64,000 nt of DNA, from NCBI GenBank assembly GCA_021186555.1, contig JAJKFL010000042.1, positions 43,313,980-43,377,979 of the forward strand, written 5' to 3'. The translations under genes were made by a program, and so were the position numbers. Of this stretch, positions 10,941 to 23,255 are shown one piece after another. Every line of letters begins with the position of its first letter. The stretch's first letter is position 1. This DNA comes from Reticulitermes speratus. Lineage: Eukaryota > Arthropoda > Insecta > Blattodea > Rhinotermitidae. A model generated the notes under the pieces. The model was given only the letters and a program-made list of their open reading frames with translations. It was not told where the DNA came from and ran no database searches.

Positions 10941-12015
10941 ATGTGGCAAATAGGCATGAATTTTCCAAGTAATGTTGTGAGAGAGAAGTTGTTTTTACAC
11001 ATCGGGTAGGAGGGGTGGCTGTCGGTTGAGTCATCTATGTAGAAGATGATATATCTCAACGCCGTATATGGATGCTCCCATAAACCTTAAGCTAAGCATC
11101 ATTAAACGCTCCCTTCTGAACAAGTTAAGCGAGTAATGATGCTTTATATTGCAGCTTCGCCATCTTTCTTCTTTTTTTTCAATACTTTCTGTGTTGTTCC
11201 GTGCTATACGGAATTGCTGAGCGGGGTGACTGATGTAAGGCGCATATGGATTTTATTGCTTCTTATACTCTGTGTCAAGGGATGGATCGGACCGTCACTT
11301 GGATTGTACCTTTGTGATTGTGATACGTACAATCACTTGCGCACAGCTTCGGTCTTACCGACACCTGGCAGTTTGAAAACATGTAAGTTTTTAATAGCTG
11401 AAGTAATCTTGCAGGATTTGAGGTTGCTCACTGAAGTATTTCAGAGTATTCTGGGGTCTGGCGCTGTGTGGTTAGTTGAGTGGTTCGTACTGCCTTCATA
11501 TATTCAAGCGCCAAGCGTGACCTTTGAAGAAGAAGGCACTACGTGTCTCCGAAAGGTCGGGAGCCACTGATCTAAGGGCAGATCATGATATTCCAGAAGA
11601 CCTAAATCCTCACCTGTGTTAATCATTTTATTTTGTGTGATATTTTTGGAAAATTATTAACACATTTGTCATTGTATGCAAGTTTTAGTACATGTATTAG
11701 AGTCTTTTCTTCACTACAGAAGCATGCATTAGTTAGAAAGATAATTAGTAATTTAATAATATTTATATTACACTTTCAATAATATTTTATGGGTTTTTTG
11801 CATAATCCTTTTTAGGGTGGTTCATGAGTGATATTTGAACGCAACAGTGAAGATGGAGATTAATGAAGCGAAATATATTGGCTAGACACTTCATATAATA
11901 AAATAGTTCTATTATGTGTCTTAGATAAGGTGTGTTAGTCTTTGTTAATCGAAGTATTGTTTACAGCAGAAAGGAAGTACAGACCCTCATTCACAACTAA
12001 ATATTTTATCAGTTT
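10941..12015. other. Unannotated interval
   Basis: A 144-codon open frame at 11136-11570 has no recognisable domain and its end overlaps a decayed hammerhead-family block (CCGAAAGGTCGGG at 11552), so I do not call it a gene. Otherwise AT-rich and featureless. Confidence 0.35.
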
Positions 12016-12066
12016 TATTGCTTGCTACATGTTTCGGTTTTAGTGAAAAGCCATCACCAGGCAATT
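12016..12066 (-). ncRNA. Hammerhead-like core (GAAACATGT class)
   Basis: On the minus strand: stem I TTGC pairs with GCAA, CTGGTGA replaces CTGATGA (12060-12054), stem II is GG-TTTT/AAAA-CC, then GAAACATGTA. The A-to-G change in the invariant CUGANGA would be expected to cripple cleavage. Confidence 0.5.
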
Positions 12067-12209
12067 AAAAAATACGTAAAGGAAGATAATTTAAGTGCAA
12101 CCAATTATATTTCTGATGGTGGCCAGCAACGAAAATGTTAAACTATTTAGTTGTGACTGGTTGTCTGTTCTTCCTTTCTGCTGATCGTACACCACAACGA
12201 GACGTCATC

Positions 12210-12598
12210 GATAGGGACAAAGAATTGCTTATCATAGACACAGAAATAGATAGGGACAAAGAATTGCTTATCATAGACACAGAAATAGATAGGGACAAAG
12301 AATTGCTTATCATAGACACAGAAATAGATAGGGACAAAGAATTGCTTATCATAGACACAGAAATAGATAGGGACAAAGAATTGCTTATCATATACACAGA
12401 AATAGATAGGGACAAAGAATTGCTTATCATAGACACAGAAATAGATGGGGACAAAGAATTGCTTATCATAGACACAGAAATAGATAGGGACAAAGAATTG
12501 CTTATCATAGACACAGAAATAGATAGGGACAAAGAATTGCTTACCATAGACACAGAAATAGATAGGGACAAAGAATTGCTTATCATAGACACAGAAGT
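12210..12598. repeat. 39-bp minisatellite, 10 copies
   Basis: Ten nearly identical 39-bp units, each reading GATAGGGACAAAGAATTGC plus TTATCATAGACACAGAAATA. As 39 is a multiple of three the array is open on the plus strand (13-residue repeat DRDKELLIIDTEI) and in two minus frames. Only four single-base differences were seen among units, implying recent amplification. Confidence 0.95.
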
Positions 12599-15545
12599 CT
12601 GACACTTGATACGATCCTAATTATCTCAAATTACTTCATGTTTTAAAATCACATTTGTCTTACATTTATTTAATTTTTAGTTTATGTCTTTATACAGACT
12701 AACAGAATTTCCTGCTGATTTTATCACTCAGGATTTGTTTTGTTTCTCAACCTAATGTGGTGTTATTTCAGTTTGTCGTTGACTATTGAGTGTGGTATGG
12801 AGGCGTGATTGAGTTCCGTGCGGCGAAGAGTGATGAAGTTGTTTTCATATAGCGTGAAAATCGCTGTCCTTAACTGTTTAGCATGCTTATCTGAGTAATA
12901 CTGATAATTTAGAAATGAGATGCAGTTTCGAAGAAGAATGACTTCCCAAGCAGCTGTTGTAGTATAGGTCCGAATATAAGACTAACTTGAAGGATGATAA
13001 AGGATGGTAAGACATGTTTTGAGTTGGGGAACTTACCGAAATAGCCGTGTACGTGACAAAGTAGAAATAAGAAGAAAATTGACTTTTACCTCACGGAAAA
13101 ACCCTACGCCTCTGGTACCAAGACCAACCGGTTAATGCTGCGTAGGGAAGTATTTGCTATTTATCCTGAGAATCATTTGGAATTCATAAATACCAGCGAA
13201 ATTAGGTGGTTTCAGTGTTACGATGGACATTGCCTACCGTATAGTGATCATTGTAGTGTAATCACTTAAGAAATTTCTGCATTTTGATTCACAGTTTATT
13301 TATATGTGGCATATGACTGTACAACACCAACTGTCTCCCTGTACAGAACTGGCTGGTGCGAGATGAACTGTGTTCTCTGTGAGGTAGGAACTTAATTCTT
13401 CTATGTATAATTTAGATGAATGTCAGTCCTCAAACTCGGATCAAGATTTTCCTTTAGTTTTTTTTTTCGTTCCTACAGCAAATGATCAGTTAGTAAACAA
13501 ATTCCATCTTCTACATGTTCTCATGGAGCCCTCTCAATATATTACCTTCAATAATGTTTGCCCAAACGCAGCTTTTCTAACGTTATCAAAAATTTCGTAA
13601 TAATTCAGCCTTCTAAGTAAAAATTCAAGTAAAAAAAATTTGCGCCAGTGCTAAATTTCCTTCCTCTGCTGTATTCTCAAACAATCCACTTCATATCACT
13701 TGACCTTCTTCACTTCCCTAACGCTCTACCTTGCCTCCAGCCTACCTTTGCTAAAAGGACGAGCGGGCACTGCATGGAAACTCTCAGAGCCGTGAAGTTT
13801 CTGTCCCCCGTAATAAATATATCGTCTCTGTCGTTATGCCCTCTGCTTCTTGTTATGTGGTGTATGATTTGTTGCTGGTTCTTTAAGCGCTATTTGATGC
13901 CCGCCTTCTGCGGGTAGTTGATGTCTTAAATGAATAGCATTCTCAAAAATCAAAACCCGCTATTTATTGTGTGGCCTGCTTTGGGATTTACCAAGCTGTG
14001 AGGAATTTTGCTTTAATCGGATTCTGTGATACAGCCGTACTGCTTGGCCCTGCCAAATGCGTCTCGTGATCATCATATTATTCACCGGAGCGAGAAGAAA
14101 TTGATGATGCAGGAGAGAGAAGGTGATGATATGAAAAGTAAGGGGAACTCGTGTGTGCTAAGGGAATCTTTGTGGGGGGGAGGGGGGCGTTTTTAAACGA
14201 GTTAGTTAAAAATGGTGGAAGGAATACTTTTCAAGTAGGGTGGTTGGAAAATAACAAGAGGGTTGATACTGTATATATGGGAGTTAACCGAATGCATTCT
14301 CATGTAAAAATATGTCTTTCACCCCAGTGAATTGAAAGATTTATCCAGTAACCTTCCCTTTGCCTACCCTTCCTTATAACATTCCCCCCCATTCCATACC
14401 GTGGCTCGCCCCGTCGTCCCTTGGAACATAAAATGTGTAGGTTTCATGGCCTACACTGACTCGTGCTATATTACAGAAGTTATTGTAATGGGTAGAAGTG
14501 GTTTTTATTGCATTGTGCTTGAATGAATTCGAATCATTTCTTTACACATTTCCATATAAGCTAGTGTTTGTGAGTTCGTCTAGGTATGATCACGTTCTTT
14601 TGAATAATAACAATATGGCTTCCCGACCACATATAGTACTCAGACCATGCTAATCCCGACACATGCGATGTGGGCCCAGGTGCATATTTATACAGTTAGA
14701 TATTGAAAGCAAACATGCATGAGGGGTCCCAAGTACAATTTTATTTTCTACCTATATGGACTTCATATCTAACTTCATAGAGGATTCAGGCTGAAAAACG
14801 TCTTTTTTACATCCCAAACGAGATTCGAAACCATCTGGTAATGTTTTTCTCTCCTGTTTCTTAGACTATTTATAGTGCTGTGGACAAGTTACCATTTTCA
14901 GTCCTATTTTATATTAGTTTTTTTGTGAGGAACATATAATATGAAGTAATTTTTGTACATTAATTTGTCGGACTTGACCTCCAAGACTTACACTCTCGCC
15001 ATGAATTTAATTGCCTACTCACAAACAATATTCGTATAAAACGTGTAGATATATTTGCGATTTTTCTTCTCATCAAATTTCACTTGCCTAACTTCACTAT
15101 ATTGTTAATTATCGCCATTAAACCGAAAGTGAACGAAAATTTCGCAGGGTCGCTATGTTTTTATTTTACATTCTACAAAAATATTACCTTAACAAAAATT
15201 GCAGATTTTTTATAGTCTGTTACTGTACATCAGTTCAGGGCCGTGACGCAATAGGCGCCAAGTGTTCTTTCCCAAATTGCAATTTCGCTCAGTCGCCATA
15301 TTTTTTTTTTTTTTGCTGATTGTAGAAATTAAAATATGTGGCGTTTAGGCGGTTTGCAGTGGTATAATATCTACACCACGTTGCATGATAATTGGTTAAA
15401 TGTTTCACATTTCAAACTGGAACGTTTCCGCGCACGCGCACACACACACGGACAGAACTTGGCGATCTTTCAAGGATGGAGAACAAGCTGAAAATAGAAG
15501 AGAAATTTCGCTAGGATTGAGGTTTTCACAGCGGTGTTAATGAAG
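12599..15545. other. Long featureless interval
   Basis: The quietest 3 kb of the window: no SINE, LINE, array or convincing exon. A G-rich stretch at 14172-14189, a T run at 15299-15314 and a short CA tract at 15435-15450. GTGACGCAATAGGCGCCAAG at about 15242 faintly resembles the hAT-like MITE interior. Confidence 0.4.
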
Positions 15546-15640
15546 TTGTCTTCTGGGATGTTACACCGCGAAGACTGTTAGATAGGCACCGACGTTTCAG
15601 AGGAGCATGCTTTTGGACGTTTGCAGGGTCTGTCAGTCCA
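15546..15640 (-). repeat. Single arm of hammerhead foldback family
   Basis: CTTCTGGGATGTTACACCGCG...GGCACCGACGTTTCAGAGG matches the arm beginning at 50524 (CTGGGATGTTACGGGACG...TTACCGACGTTTAGG). The opposite arm was not found. Confidence 0.5.
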
Positions 15641-16204
15641 ACAAGAGTTGACCTGTCGTAACCTGAAGGTGGAGGAAGCAAGCTCATCTGAAAGGCCGGT
15701 TACTGTTTATTAGTCGACAAGTCGTCATATCCCAAAAGACATGAAACGTCTTGAGAGGGGGAGGCGTTTTTGAAGACGGCAATTAAAATTTCGTGTTCTG
15801 TAAAGGGAGGAGTGTTTATTGATTACCGTGGCGTCTGTTAGCCTCTCAAGACGGACTGTTTCGTGGCATTAGCCGGCTGTATGTAGACGCAGAGTTCACG
15901 CCGGCAGAAAATAATTTCCCTGCCGTTTATTCTTCAGTGAACAAACACAAACCATACGGGTAATTGTATTGGTGTGGGCGCCTTCTTCATGAATCGATGC
16001 TGATTGAAAGAAACTGAGCTGCGGATGGCGCAGAACAAGGCTGTTGGGATTAGATAATGAAGGAAGTCTCCGACGTGTACCTCCTTACATGGTCAGCGGA
16101 GGCACTTTGGTGCTGTAACACTATTCAAAATTGGCATATATCTGGTCCGTTCACCCGGGTTTAAAAGCAGCAGCTTTTACTTTGAAGGTGTGATCTAATA
16201 TGGA

Positions 16205-16745
16205 CTTCACTAACTAGCTTCAGGAAGCAGAGTCCATCTTCAAAAGCTAAGTTCCTCGTCTAGTAACAAAATTTGCCGCAATTTATGGAATCCGAAGATT
16301 CATTACCGCAGGTTGCACAAATCCTGGGCTCCACTTGATTGTTGTGACTAAATTTTGTACGGTGGCGCCTAGTGTTTTTGGCTTCTCTGTATGACACTTG
16401 CGTCATGTCACCCTTCTGGCGCCTAAAACTTTGAAGTGGCTTCTACATTGTTGGAACATTTGTTCACGCCTCCATTATACTGTTTTCAAGAGCTCGCCAC
16501 CTGTCCCGAACCTGAAATTAATTTGGTTCAGGTCCAAGCCATTCCATTCTGTTACCCTTTTAAGCGCATTTTAATATGGTCCCCCATCTTTGGCAAGGTT
16601 TTTCCAATTGATCTCATTCCTTCAAGCCCCCCCCCCCCCCCAGTCCTGTGTGCATTTCTTTTCTCTCCGCTACGTGCCATATGTCCCACCAATCTCGTCC
16701 ACCTTGATTTGATGACCACTGCAATATTTGGCGAGGAGTACAATC
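16205..16745 (-). mobile_element. LINE family G 3' end, split by a MITE
   Basis: Reverse orientation. The terminal part (CTTCAGGAAGCAGAGTCCA ... GGAATCCGAAGATTCATTACC) lies at 16205-16308. The MITE at 16309-16472 interrupts it, and the remainder resumes at about 16488 (GAGCTCGCCACCTGTCC). At 16552-16743 the minus strand encodes VGHMARSGEKRNAHR, matching the family's GHVA-MGE-RGAYR motif. Confidence 0.75.
16309..16472 (+). mobile_element. hAT-like MITE inside LINE G
   Basis: Left end CAGGTTGCACAAATCC, right end ACATTTGTTCACGCCTC (complement of the left-end type), and an internal GGTGGCGCCTAGTGTTTT block shared with 26789. Length about 164 bp, like the copy at 24390. Flanks CATTACCG/CATTATAC could be a worn 8-bp duplication, the size hAT elements make. 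Confidence 0.7.
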
Positions 16746-17565
16746 ATGAAGCTGCACATTACGCAACTTTGTACAGCCTCCTGTTACTTCTTCTGAGGCC
16801 GACGTATTTACCTCAGCACGCCGTTCTTAATTTTTGTATTTTATATTTTATATTTTTCCATTACTGTGAGTGACAATGTGATGCTGGCTTATACATTAAA
16901 ACGTAAATTTGTTGTATTCTGTAATAGACGTAACGGAGGGATGCAACACTGAACGTGCGATGTCAACATCATTTACTCCGTGATCTTTCCAGTTCGTCCT
17001 GTGAAATATCCTACCTTTTTCAACTAATTTTTAAATGTAAGTTCCAAATTGAAAAATCTCCTCAGGACTTAGTATTTATTATTTGTCTCTAATTTTGAAG
17101 TTTATTACAACAATAAAAATTCGGATTGTTTTAAGCTCATTTTGGTTCTAAGTAGCTTTCAGTGACGGTGCTTCGTTTGCATGAAGCAGGGACTGTACTA
17201 CAGTCTATTGATCTGTGGCATATAACGTTGCCCACCGTATACATTCATTAATTCACTTTACACTTTGCATTCATTCATTTTATTTCGAAAGCCGTGAGTA
17301 AGTGAAACGCATACAGAGAGGGCGTCAAAGTGGAGTGCCTCCGTCTCTTGTGTTATCTGCCTGCCACCGCAAGTGCATTTGGAGTCCGAGGTTTGTTTGC
17401 CTTCTGCCACAAAATCTGCAGATACAGACCGCGCCTAATGTCAGTAGTTTCAAACGAAGTTTGACACTTAGGCCTTTCGGGACCTGTTAAGGAACTGAGG
17501 AATAGATAGGTTACAATATCGAATAGGTGTATCAAATCAGCCACATCACGTCTTTTTTAATTTAT
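16746..17565. other. Unannotated interval
   Basis: No gene recognised. An open frame at 16436-16873 spans the LINE/MITE junction and is not a gene. Confidence 0.35.
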
Positions 17566-17613
17566 TCACGGCTACATGTTTCGGCTCTTATTGCGAGCTA
17601 TCATCAGGCGTTT
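17566..17613 (-). ncRNA. Hammerhead ribozyme core, good
   Basis: Minus strand: CTGATGA (17607-17601), stem II GCTC/GAGC, GAAA (17582-17579), CATGTA, then GCCGT. Stem I ACGC/GCCGT pairs with one bulged base. All invariant core bases are intact. Confidence 0.68.
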
Positions 17614-17640
17614 TATAAAGGCTGATACAGAAAAAATTAT

Positions 17641-17945
17641 ATACTGCATGAAGATGGAGATCGCCCGAAAAATATACACTGCATGAAGATGGAGATCTCC
17701 AGAAAAATTATATACTGCATGAAGATGGAGATCTCCGAAAAAAAATGTATACTGCATGAAGATGGAGATCTCCCGAAAAATTATACTGCATGAAGATGGA
17801 GATCTTCCGAAAAAATTGTATATCTGAAATGAATGATTGGAGATCTCCCGAAAAATGTATACTGCATGAAGATGGAGATCTCCGGAAAAATGTATACTGC
17901 ATGAAGATGGAGATCGTCCGAAAAAATTATATACTGCATGAAGAT
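17641..17945. repeat. About 36-bp minisatellite, 8-9 copies
   Basis: Units read TATACTGCATGAAGATGG plus AGATCTCCCGAAAAAT with length variation in the A run; one unit (about 17820-17850) is diverged. It starts 28 bp from the hammerhead core above. Confidence 0.93.
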
Positions 17946-18568
17946 TTCTTCTTTCACATTAAAAATATATTATAAATTATACAAACCCTTTCTAATGTAT
18001 ATGAAACATGAAGGATCATCAGCCGATGCATGCCTGACAATATATATATATCAAATGAATTTGGAAGTTAAAAGACTGAAGTTGATAAGTTAATAAAATT
18101 TAAAAATGTAGTGTATAGGTGGCAGTAAACTAGTTACCAGAACGCTACAGATCCAATAAGATAAGAATTGAGTATGTAAAGACGCGCAGTATCTTTCTTT
18201 AGTATTCTTTGAAATTCTGTGAAAGAAATCCGACGTGTGGGTCTAGTAGAGATAGAAGAAGAATATGACAGCAGCCCACATTAAAAAGAATGGAATATTT
18301 TGTAGAACGTACAAATTTTAGAACGAACTGCACTAATTTGTCTTGTTACAAGGCGTGACGTATGTCCGGAGTATTCCTTCAGCGTGCTGCTGTGAGAAGT
18401 GAAGAGTCTTCACGAAATTTAGTGTAACAATAATACGTATTTACTAGTTGAGTGTAAAGTAATATCACTAATGACTGCAACTGCTAACGCTCTGTTTTTT
18501 CTGTTTCTTTTTGCCGTTTACAGCCTTTAATTAAGTCATATTTTATATGTTACTTACATGACGGTGTT
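17946..18568. other. Unannotated interval
   Basis: AT-rich, no repeat family or gene matched. Includes a TATATATATA run at 18041-18050. Confidence 0.35.
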
Positions 18569-18852
18569 GGCCGTGCCATGGCTCAGGCGGTTAGTCGCCG
18601 GCCTCTCACCGCGGAGGCCCGGGTTCGATCCCGGGTCAGTCCATGTGGGATTTGTGGTAGACAAGTGCACTGGGACAGGTTTTTCCCCGAGTACTTCGGT
18701 TTTCCCCTGCCAATTTCATTCCACCGGTGCTCCATTACACGGAAAAACGGAAAGAACTAATCATCTTCATCACAGGGTTGCTGAATAAGCCTCAAGGCTG
18801 CGGTGCGTCCGTAGCACCTGCTACGAGGCCCTTCAACACACACACACTCAGT
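18569..18852 (+). mobile_element. SINE family C, best copy
   Basis: Intact tRNA-like head: CATGGCTCAGGCGGTTAGTC (A box) and GGGTTCGATCCCGGG (B box); body TTTGTGGTAGACAAGTGCAC, GGGACAGGTTTTTCCCCGAG, TACTTCGGTTTTCCCC, and a 3' CAACACACACACAC tail. Flanked by the 8-bp duplication ACGGTGTT (18561-18568 and 18853-18860). Confidence 0.92.
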
Positions 18853-19001
18853 ACGGTGTTTAAGCTCTAGGTTCCTCTACTCTTTGTTCTATTTAATTTT
18901 TTATTCCTCGCATTATTGTTTCTTATATAAAAATTTACCCAGATTTCTCTGTTCTAAGATCTCAGTTCAATTAAGTCCACGTCGCATTTAAACTGAACTA
19001 C

Positions 19002-19260
19002 TTTTTTTTTTCAATGGCTCGACAACCCCTTGGGGGCCAAGGCCGCCTCATTTATCGAGGTTTCACAATCAACTTAGACACACCACACTCGGTAGGACTC
19101 CTCTGGACGAGGGATCAGCCCGTCGCAGAGACCTCTACCTGACAACACACAACACTCACAACAGACAGACATCCATGCCCCCGGGGGATTCGAACCCACG
19201 ATCCTAGTAAGCGAGCGGCCGCAGACCCACGCCTTAGACCGCGCGGCCACTGGGATCGGC
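19002..19260 (-). mobile_element. SINE family A, full length
   Basis: Reverse orientation with poly-A (T run at 19002-19011), body and complete tRNA-like head ending GGGATCGGC. TSD ACTGAACTAC/ACTGAATTAC on either side (9 of 10 matching). Confidence 0.93.
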
Positions 19261-19270
19261 ACTGAATTAC

Positions 19271-20000
19271 TTACAGCCCCAAAAGTTTCTTCATCCATCT
19301 TTGCCTTCTCGTGTGTTTCAGAATTAGACGAATGTCCCTTAGTATTTACAAGGGGACGTGGAAGCTTAACACATGGGACTGTTGTTGAAGGTTTTGGAAA
19401 CTTTTTTTTTTTTTGGTTTTAAAGTCGGACTTTTGCGTGAAGGGTTGCGGACCTTTCTTCCAGCATCTCGTGAGTTACGTAGTTACGTATTTATTAAAAC
19501 GGAAAGTTTTCGAAGAAAAATTGTACTTTAAGTAAGCATGTGTTTTATGTCCAAGTCGCTCTTTCTGCAAGTCTTAATGGTTTTCGAGACAATTAAACAA
19601 AGGAAGCGAAAGCTCCGGCGACGTCCTGATAATGCGGGCATTCCCAACTAGTCTGTTCGTACGTCCGTCACCAAGCTGCATTTTATATTCATAACAAAGG
19701 AAGTTTGTTCTATTTTAAAACTGCACCCTTTTTCAAATAGTTCATTTCACTGGTTAATGTTTATTTTATGAACACTTGTGTTAGAAATGTAAGGCGGCCA
19801 TTATGACAGTGAAAATGGCGCACCGGAATTGGTTGCCGTAGACTTTCTTTACTGGAGCCTCCTGGTGTAAACTTCGGCGTGGACAGATTGCGTGCAGCAG
19901 TGTATTATGTCACATTGAAAGGTTTCCTTTATTTACGTCTCACAGGTTTTATTGCGGAGCGAAGAGCATCAAAATATATACCCTGTACCAGGCTTTACTA
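19271..20000. other. Unannotated interval
   Basis: No gene or repeat recognised beyond a T run at 19402-19414. Confidence 0.35.
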
Positions 20001-20004
20001 AGAT

Positions 20005-20225
20005 GAATTCACGGAGGTCAGGTGGGCGGGGCTTGTAGAACGAATTGGAGGAATGTGAAATGCGTAATTATGTAACTAAATGGCGGAAATGGAAGATGGG
20101 ACGGCAGAATTAAAGTAGATCTTCAAAGCATCGCGCGGTGAAGTTTAGGACTGGTTTAATCTGGCTCAGGATGTGGAACACTAGCGGGCTATGGTGAACG
20201 CGGTTTGAATTTTCGGGGTTTATGT
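20005..20225 (+). mobile_element. LINE family G 3' fragment, very old
   Basis: GGTGGGCGGGGCTTGTAG, TCTGGCTCAGGATGTGG, CTAGCGGGCTATGGTGAACG and ATTTTCGGGG align in order with the copy at 30720-30955; spacing is disturbed by indels. Confidence 0.55.
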
Positions 20226-20389
20226 AAGTCAGGTAATTTTTTTTTTTGACGAGATAAGCGACTGTATGCTTCTGGAAAACGACTGTGCTCCGTGGAATGG
20301 ATAGTGGCAGATAAAGCTTTGCAGCACTTCTTCATAATTAGAATCAGAGTGAGGCAGCAGCCTCCCTCTGCTATTCGTAAATGGCCTTT

Positions 20390-20700
20390 TGAGAGTGTGA
20401 CAGTGAGTAAGTGTATGTCGTTAAGAATGCTAACTGGATAGGATACATCTTGCGTAGGAACTGCCATCTTAAACACGTTATTGAAGGAAATATAGAAGTG
20501 ACGGGAAGACGAGGAAGAAGACGTAAGCAGCTACTGGATGATTTTAAGGAAACGAGAAGATACTGAAACTTGAAAGAGGAAGCACTTGATTGCACTTTCT
20601 GAAGAACTTGCTTTGGAAGAGGTTATGGACCGGTCGTAAGAGAGAGACTACATGATGATGATGATGATGATGATGATTATGATGATAATGATGATATGAT
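20390..20700 (+). mobile_element. LINE 3' end with (ATG)n tail
   Basis: Plus-strand reading gives NWIGYILRRNCHLKHVIEG, GRRGRRRKQLLDDFKETRRY, then LDCTFW and GRGYGPVV. I recognise this as the last ~80 residues of a widespread insect non-LTR retrotransposon ORF2. The element ends in an ATGATG tract (20651-20697), a tail type common in RTE/CR1-like LINEs; clade not decided. It is 5'-truncated and carries a stop or shift. Confidence 0.75.
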
Positions 20701-21149
20701 GTATGTCTGTCATTTATATGCGTAGGCTTGTTCTCGTGACCCCGACATCCTTTAGTGCTGACATCAAATACTGTCACTGAAATACAGTCCTGTGCCATTT
20801 CCAACCACCTCTGTCCTCACAATCTATCCAGATTTCAAATGTCGACCCGAAAACCAGCTCTGCAGTTTACCTGAAGACAGGAGAGCATTTGGGACATTTG
20901 GGTGTATATGAGACGATTACATTATAATGTATCCTAAAGAAATAGTATATGAGAATGTGAACTGAATATCGGTGGGTTCGGACAGAAGCCGTCACCGGTT
21001 TGAGTAAAGAGCTTGTCGTAATGAATCATGGTGTTGTAAAAAGCACGGCGAATTTGTAAACTGGCTGGATGACCGCCTTACGAGCTTCTTAAGAGGGATT
21101 GTGCTGCATGCAGTTAATTAATAAATAGTAAATCACGTGTGTGGTTATT
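20701..21149. other. Unannotated interval
   Basis: Nothing recognised. Confidence 0.35.
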
Positions 21150-21406
21150 GCCGATCCCAATGGCCGCGCGGTCTAAGGCGTGGGTCTGCTGCCGCTCGCT
21201 TGCTGGATTGCGGGTTCGAATCCCGCCAGGAGCGTGGATGTCTGTCTCTTGCGAGTGTTGTGTGTTGTCAGGTAGAAGTCTTTGCGTCGAGCTGGTCACT
21301 CGTCCAGAGGAGTCCTACCGAGTGTGGTGTGTCTGAGTGTGATCGTGAAGCCTCGATAATGAGGAGGCCCTGGCCCACAATGGGCTGTTGCGCCATTGGA
21401 AAAAAT
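21150..21406 (+). mobile_element. SINE family A, full length
   Basis: Head GCCGATCCCAATGGCCGCG ... GGGTTCGAATCCCGCC; body TGTTGTGTGTTGTCAGGTAG, GTCCAGAGGAGTCCTACCG, TGTGATCGTGAAGCCTCG; A-rich end at 21399-21405. Short duplicated GTTATT on both sides. Confidence 0.92.
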
Positions 21407-21449
21407 TATATAGTTATTAGAGGAGCGAATTGCTTTTTTAAATGACTTT

Positions 21450-21662
21450 CAGTTGCCAAGATTACGTCGCGTCGGTGGTGAATTAATGTGAAATGAGTAT
21501 GGAGCACTGATGGAATGATACGAACAGGCGGAAACCGAAATACTTGAAGAAGAATCTGTCCCAGTGCCACTTTGTCAACCACAAATCTCAACTTACGTGG
21601 ACTGGACTAGCATTGCACTGTTATTCGCCATAAGAGGCTGGCGATAGACCGCACGGCCTTAC
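21450..21662 (-). mobile_element. SINE family C
   Basis: Reverse: ATGGAGCACTGATGGAATGA, CCGAAATACTTGAAGAAG, CCCAGTGCCACTTTGTCAAC, CACAAATCTCA then a degraded head (CCAGCCTCTTATGGCG on the minus strand). Confidence 0.75.
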
Positions 21663-23020
21663 GTAGACACAAAAGGGCTGTTCAATGTACAAATACACCA
21701 AAGAGAACAATCACACCATGCTTCGTGACATCTGTGGTTATCACAACGGTGACCATGAAGGTTACTGTCTTGTGTAACGTTATTTTTTGTACTGTGATAC
21801 AATTTTACTCATGTTTCATAGGAAACTCTCGCCTCCATCTTCATGGCGGGAATGGAGGTAGCAGTTTCCTCTGAAGGCGGTCTTCTTTGGGTGTTTCTTC
21901 TGTAGCCACCAGATGTCAGTTAAGTACACGTGACGTAGAGGTTAGGTGGCCTTCTGACGGGATTAGCGGAGGCGAGATGCTCGCGGCCAGTGTTCTTACA
22001 AGAACCAGCAGGTATAATAGGTTGAGGTGTTGAGTACTGTGTCCATTTAATGTTCCTATCAACTGTGACGTGGCATGAAATTAATTGTATTGTGTGAACA
22101 ATAGGATGTTAGAACATTAGTCAGCGCGATTTAACTATCTCTTATTTTGCTTCTAATACCCAGACACTTCATTAACACACTTATTTTAAAGCTAGTTCAA
22201 TACCTGTCTTTGTGATTTTATTGCTAGGCAACCATTCAACAAGTTTTTAAGCTGATGGGCCAGTTAAAGTTGGTTTCTGAACAAAAGAATAACATTATGC
22301 GACGCTGCATCCTTATTAGTGGCACATAATTGCTGTGAAATTAACTGGAATTTTTCACCAAACTATTGTGAAGTTATTTCAGTGAAGGTCACCACGTTGG
22401 CGTAGTTTTATGACCTACATCTTTAGCCATTTCTAAGTGACAGAAGTTCATAATTCAAAGGTCACAACAATACACCGCCGCTGTAATACTGAAGTAATTG
22501 AACTGTTTTCGCATGTGTTTAGTGTATTGTCTTTATCAAATGTCGATCTCATTGTATGTAACACACTGCTTTTTGACATACTTTTGTTGCTAGAAATTTC
22601 ATCACGTTCGTTTTTTGTGTTTTTCACCCAATTGTACTTTAAAACCCTATGGCCGAATGACACGGACTTTGGTATGAACAGTATGTCATTGGAGGCCACT
22701 TGATCATCGTAACTTCTAATTTCCCACAATCAGTAACAACATGGCGGTAGTGCGAAATTGTTAGGGGAAGCGATACTAGCGCCACTTGATTTTATGGCTT
22801 TCATATCCGTACATTAATTGTTAAAACTCAAGAAAATACCAACAAATACACTGCATTAAAATATAAAGTTTATATTGTAATATTGTAATATAGTGCATTT
22901 CTTAGTATTTCCTTGAATTCTAGCGCCACTTACTTTAGAATCCTGAATTGCCATACGAGATCTTGGGTAAATATTCTGTCGTAACTTAGTATAGTTTTGT
23001 TAGACTTTTATATGTAATCT
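21663..23020. other. Unannotated interval
   Basis: No supported gene. TAGCGCCACTTGATTTT (22778) and TAGCGCCACTTACTTTA (22922) are a short direct repeat about 145 bp apart. Two overlapping open frames at 22437-22729 have no recognisable domain. Confidence 0.35.
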
Positions 23021-23255
23021 GTCACATGGAGGTGGTAAGGTTGTCAGCCCTACGCACCGGCCGCCTTTACCCCCCAGGAAATATTCCTGGTACTCATTTC
23101 TGTTAGAGGCTGAGTCGACCCCAGGGCCATAGTGCGACCGAAAGGATTATGTAAATGAAAAATTCCAATGACACCATCGGGAATTGAACCCGCCGCGACC
23201 TTCCGGGTTGTAGAGCAGTGCCTCAACCAACTTCGCCACCGCGTGCCCTGTATAC
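23021..23255 (-). mobile_element. SINE family D (3'-truncated)
   Basis: Reverse: GGTGGTAAGGTTGTCAGCCC, CGCACCGGCCGCCTTTACCC, GAGGCTGAGTCGACCCC, CATAGTGCGACC, then head with GGGAATTGAACCC and GCCACCGCGTGCCC. A GCCGC duplication sits in the B box. Confidence 0.88.

Noticed and set aside
11136-11570. 144-codon open frame
   Set aside because: No domain, no splice context, biased composition, and its end overlaps a decayed hammerhead-family block.
12135-12605. Three open frames of about 150 codons with 13-residue repeats
   Set aside because: A 39-bp array is automatically open in frames lacking a stop in one unit; there is no start, splice or domain evidence.
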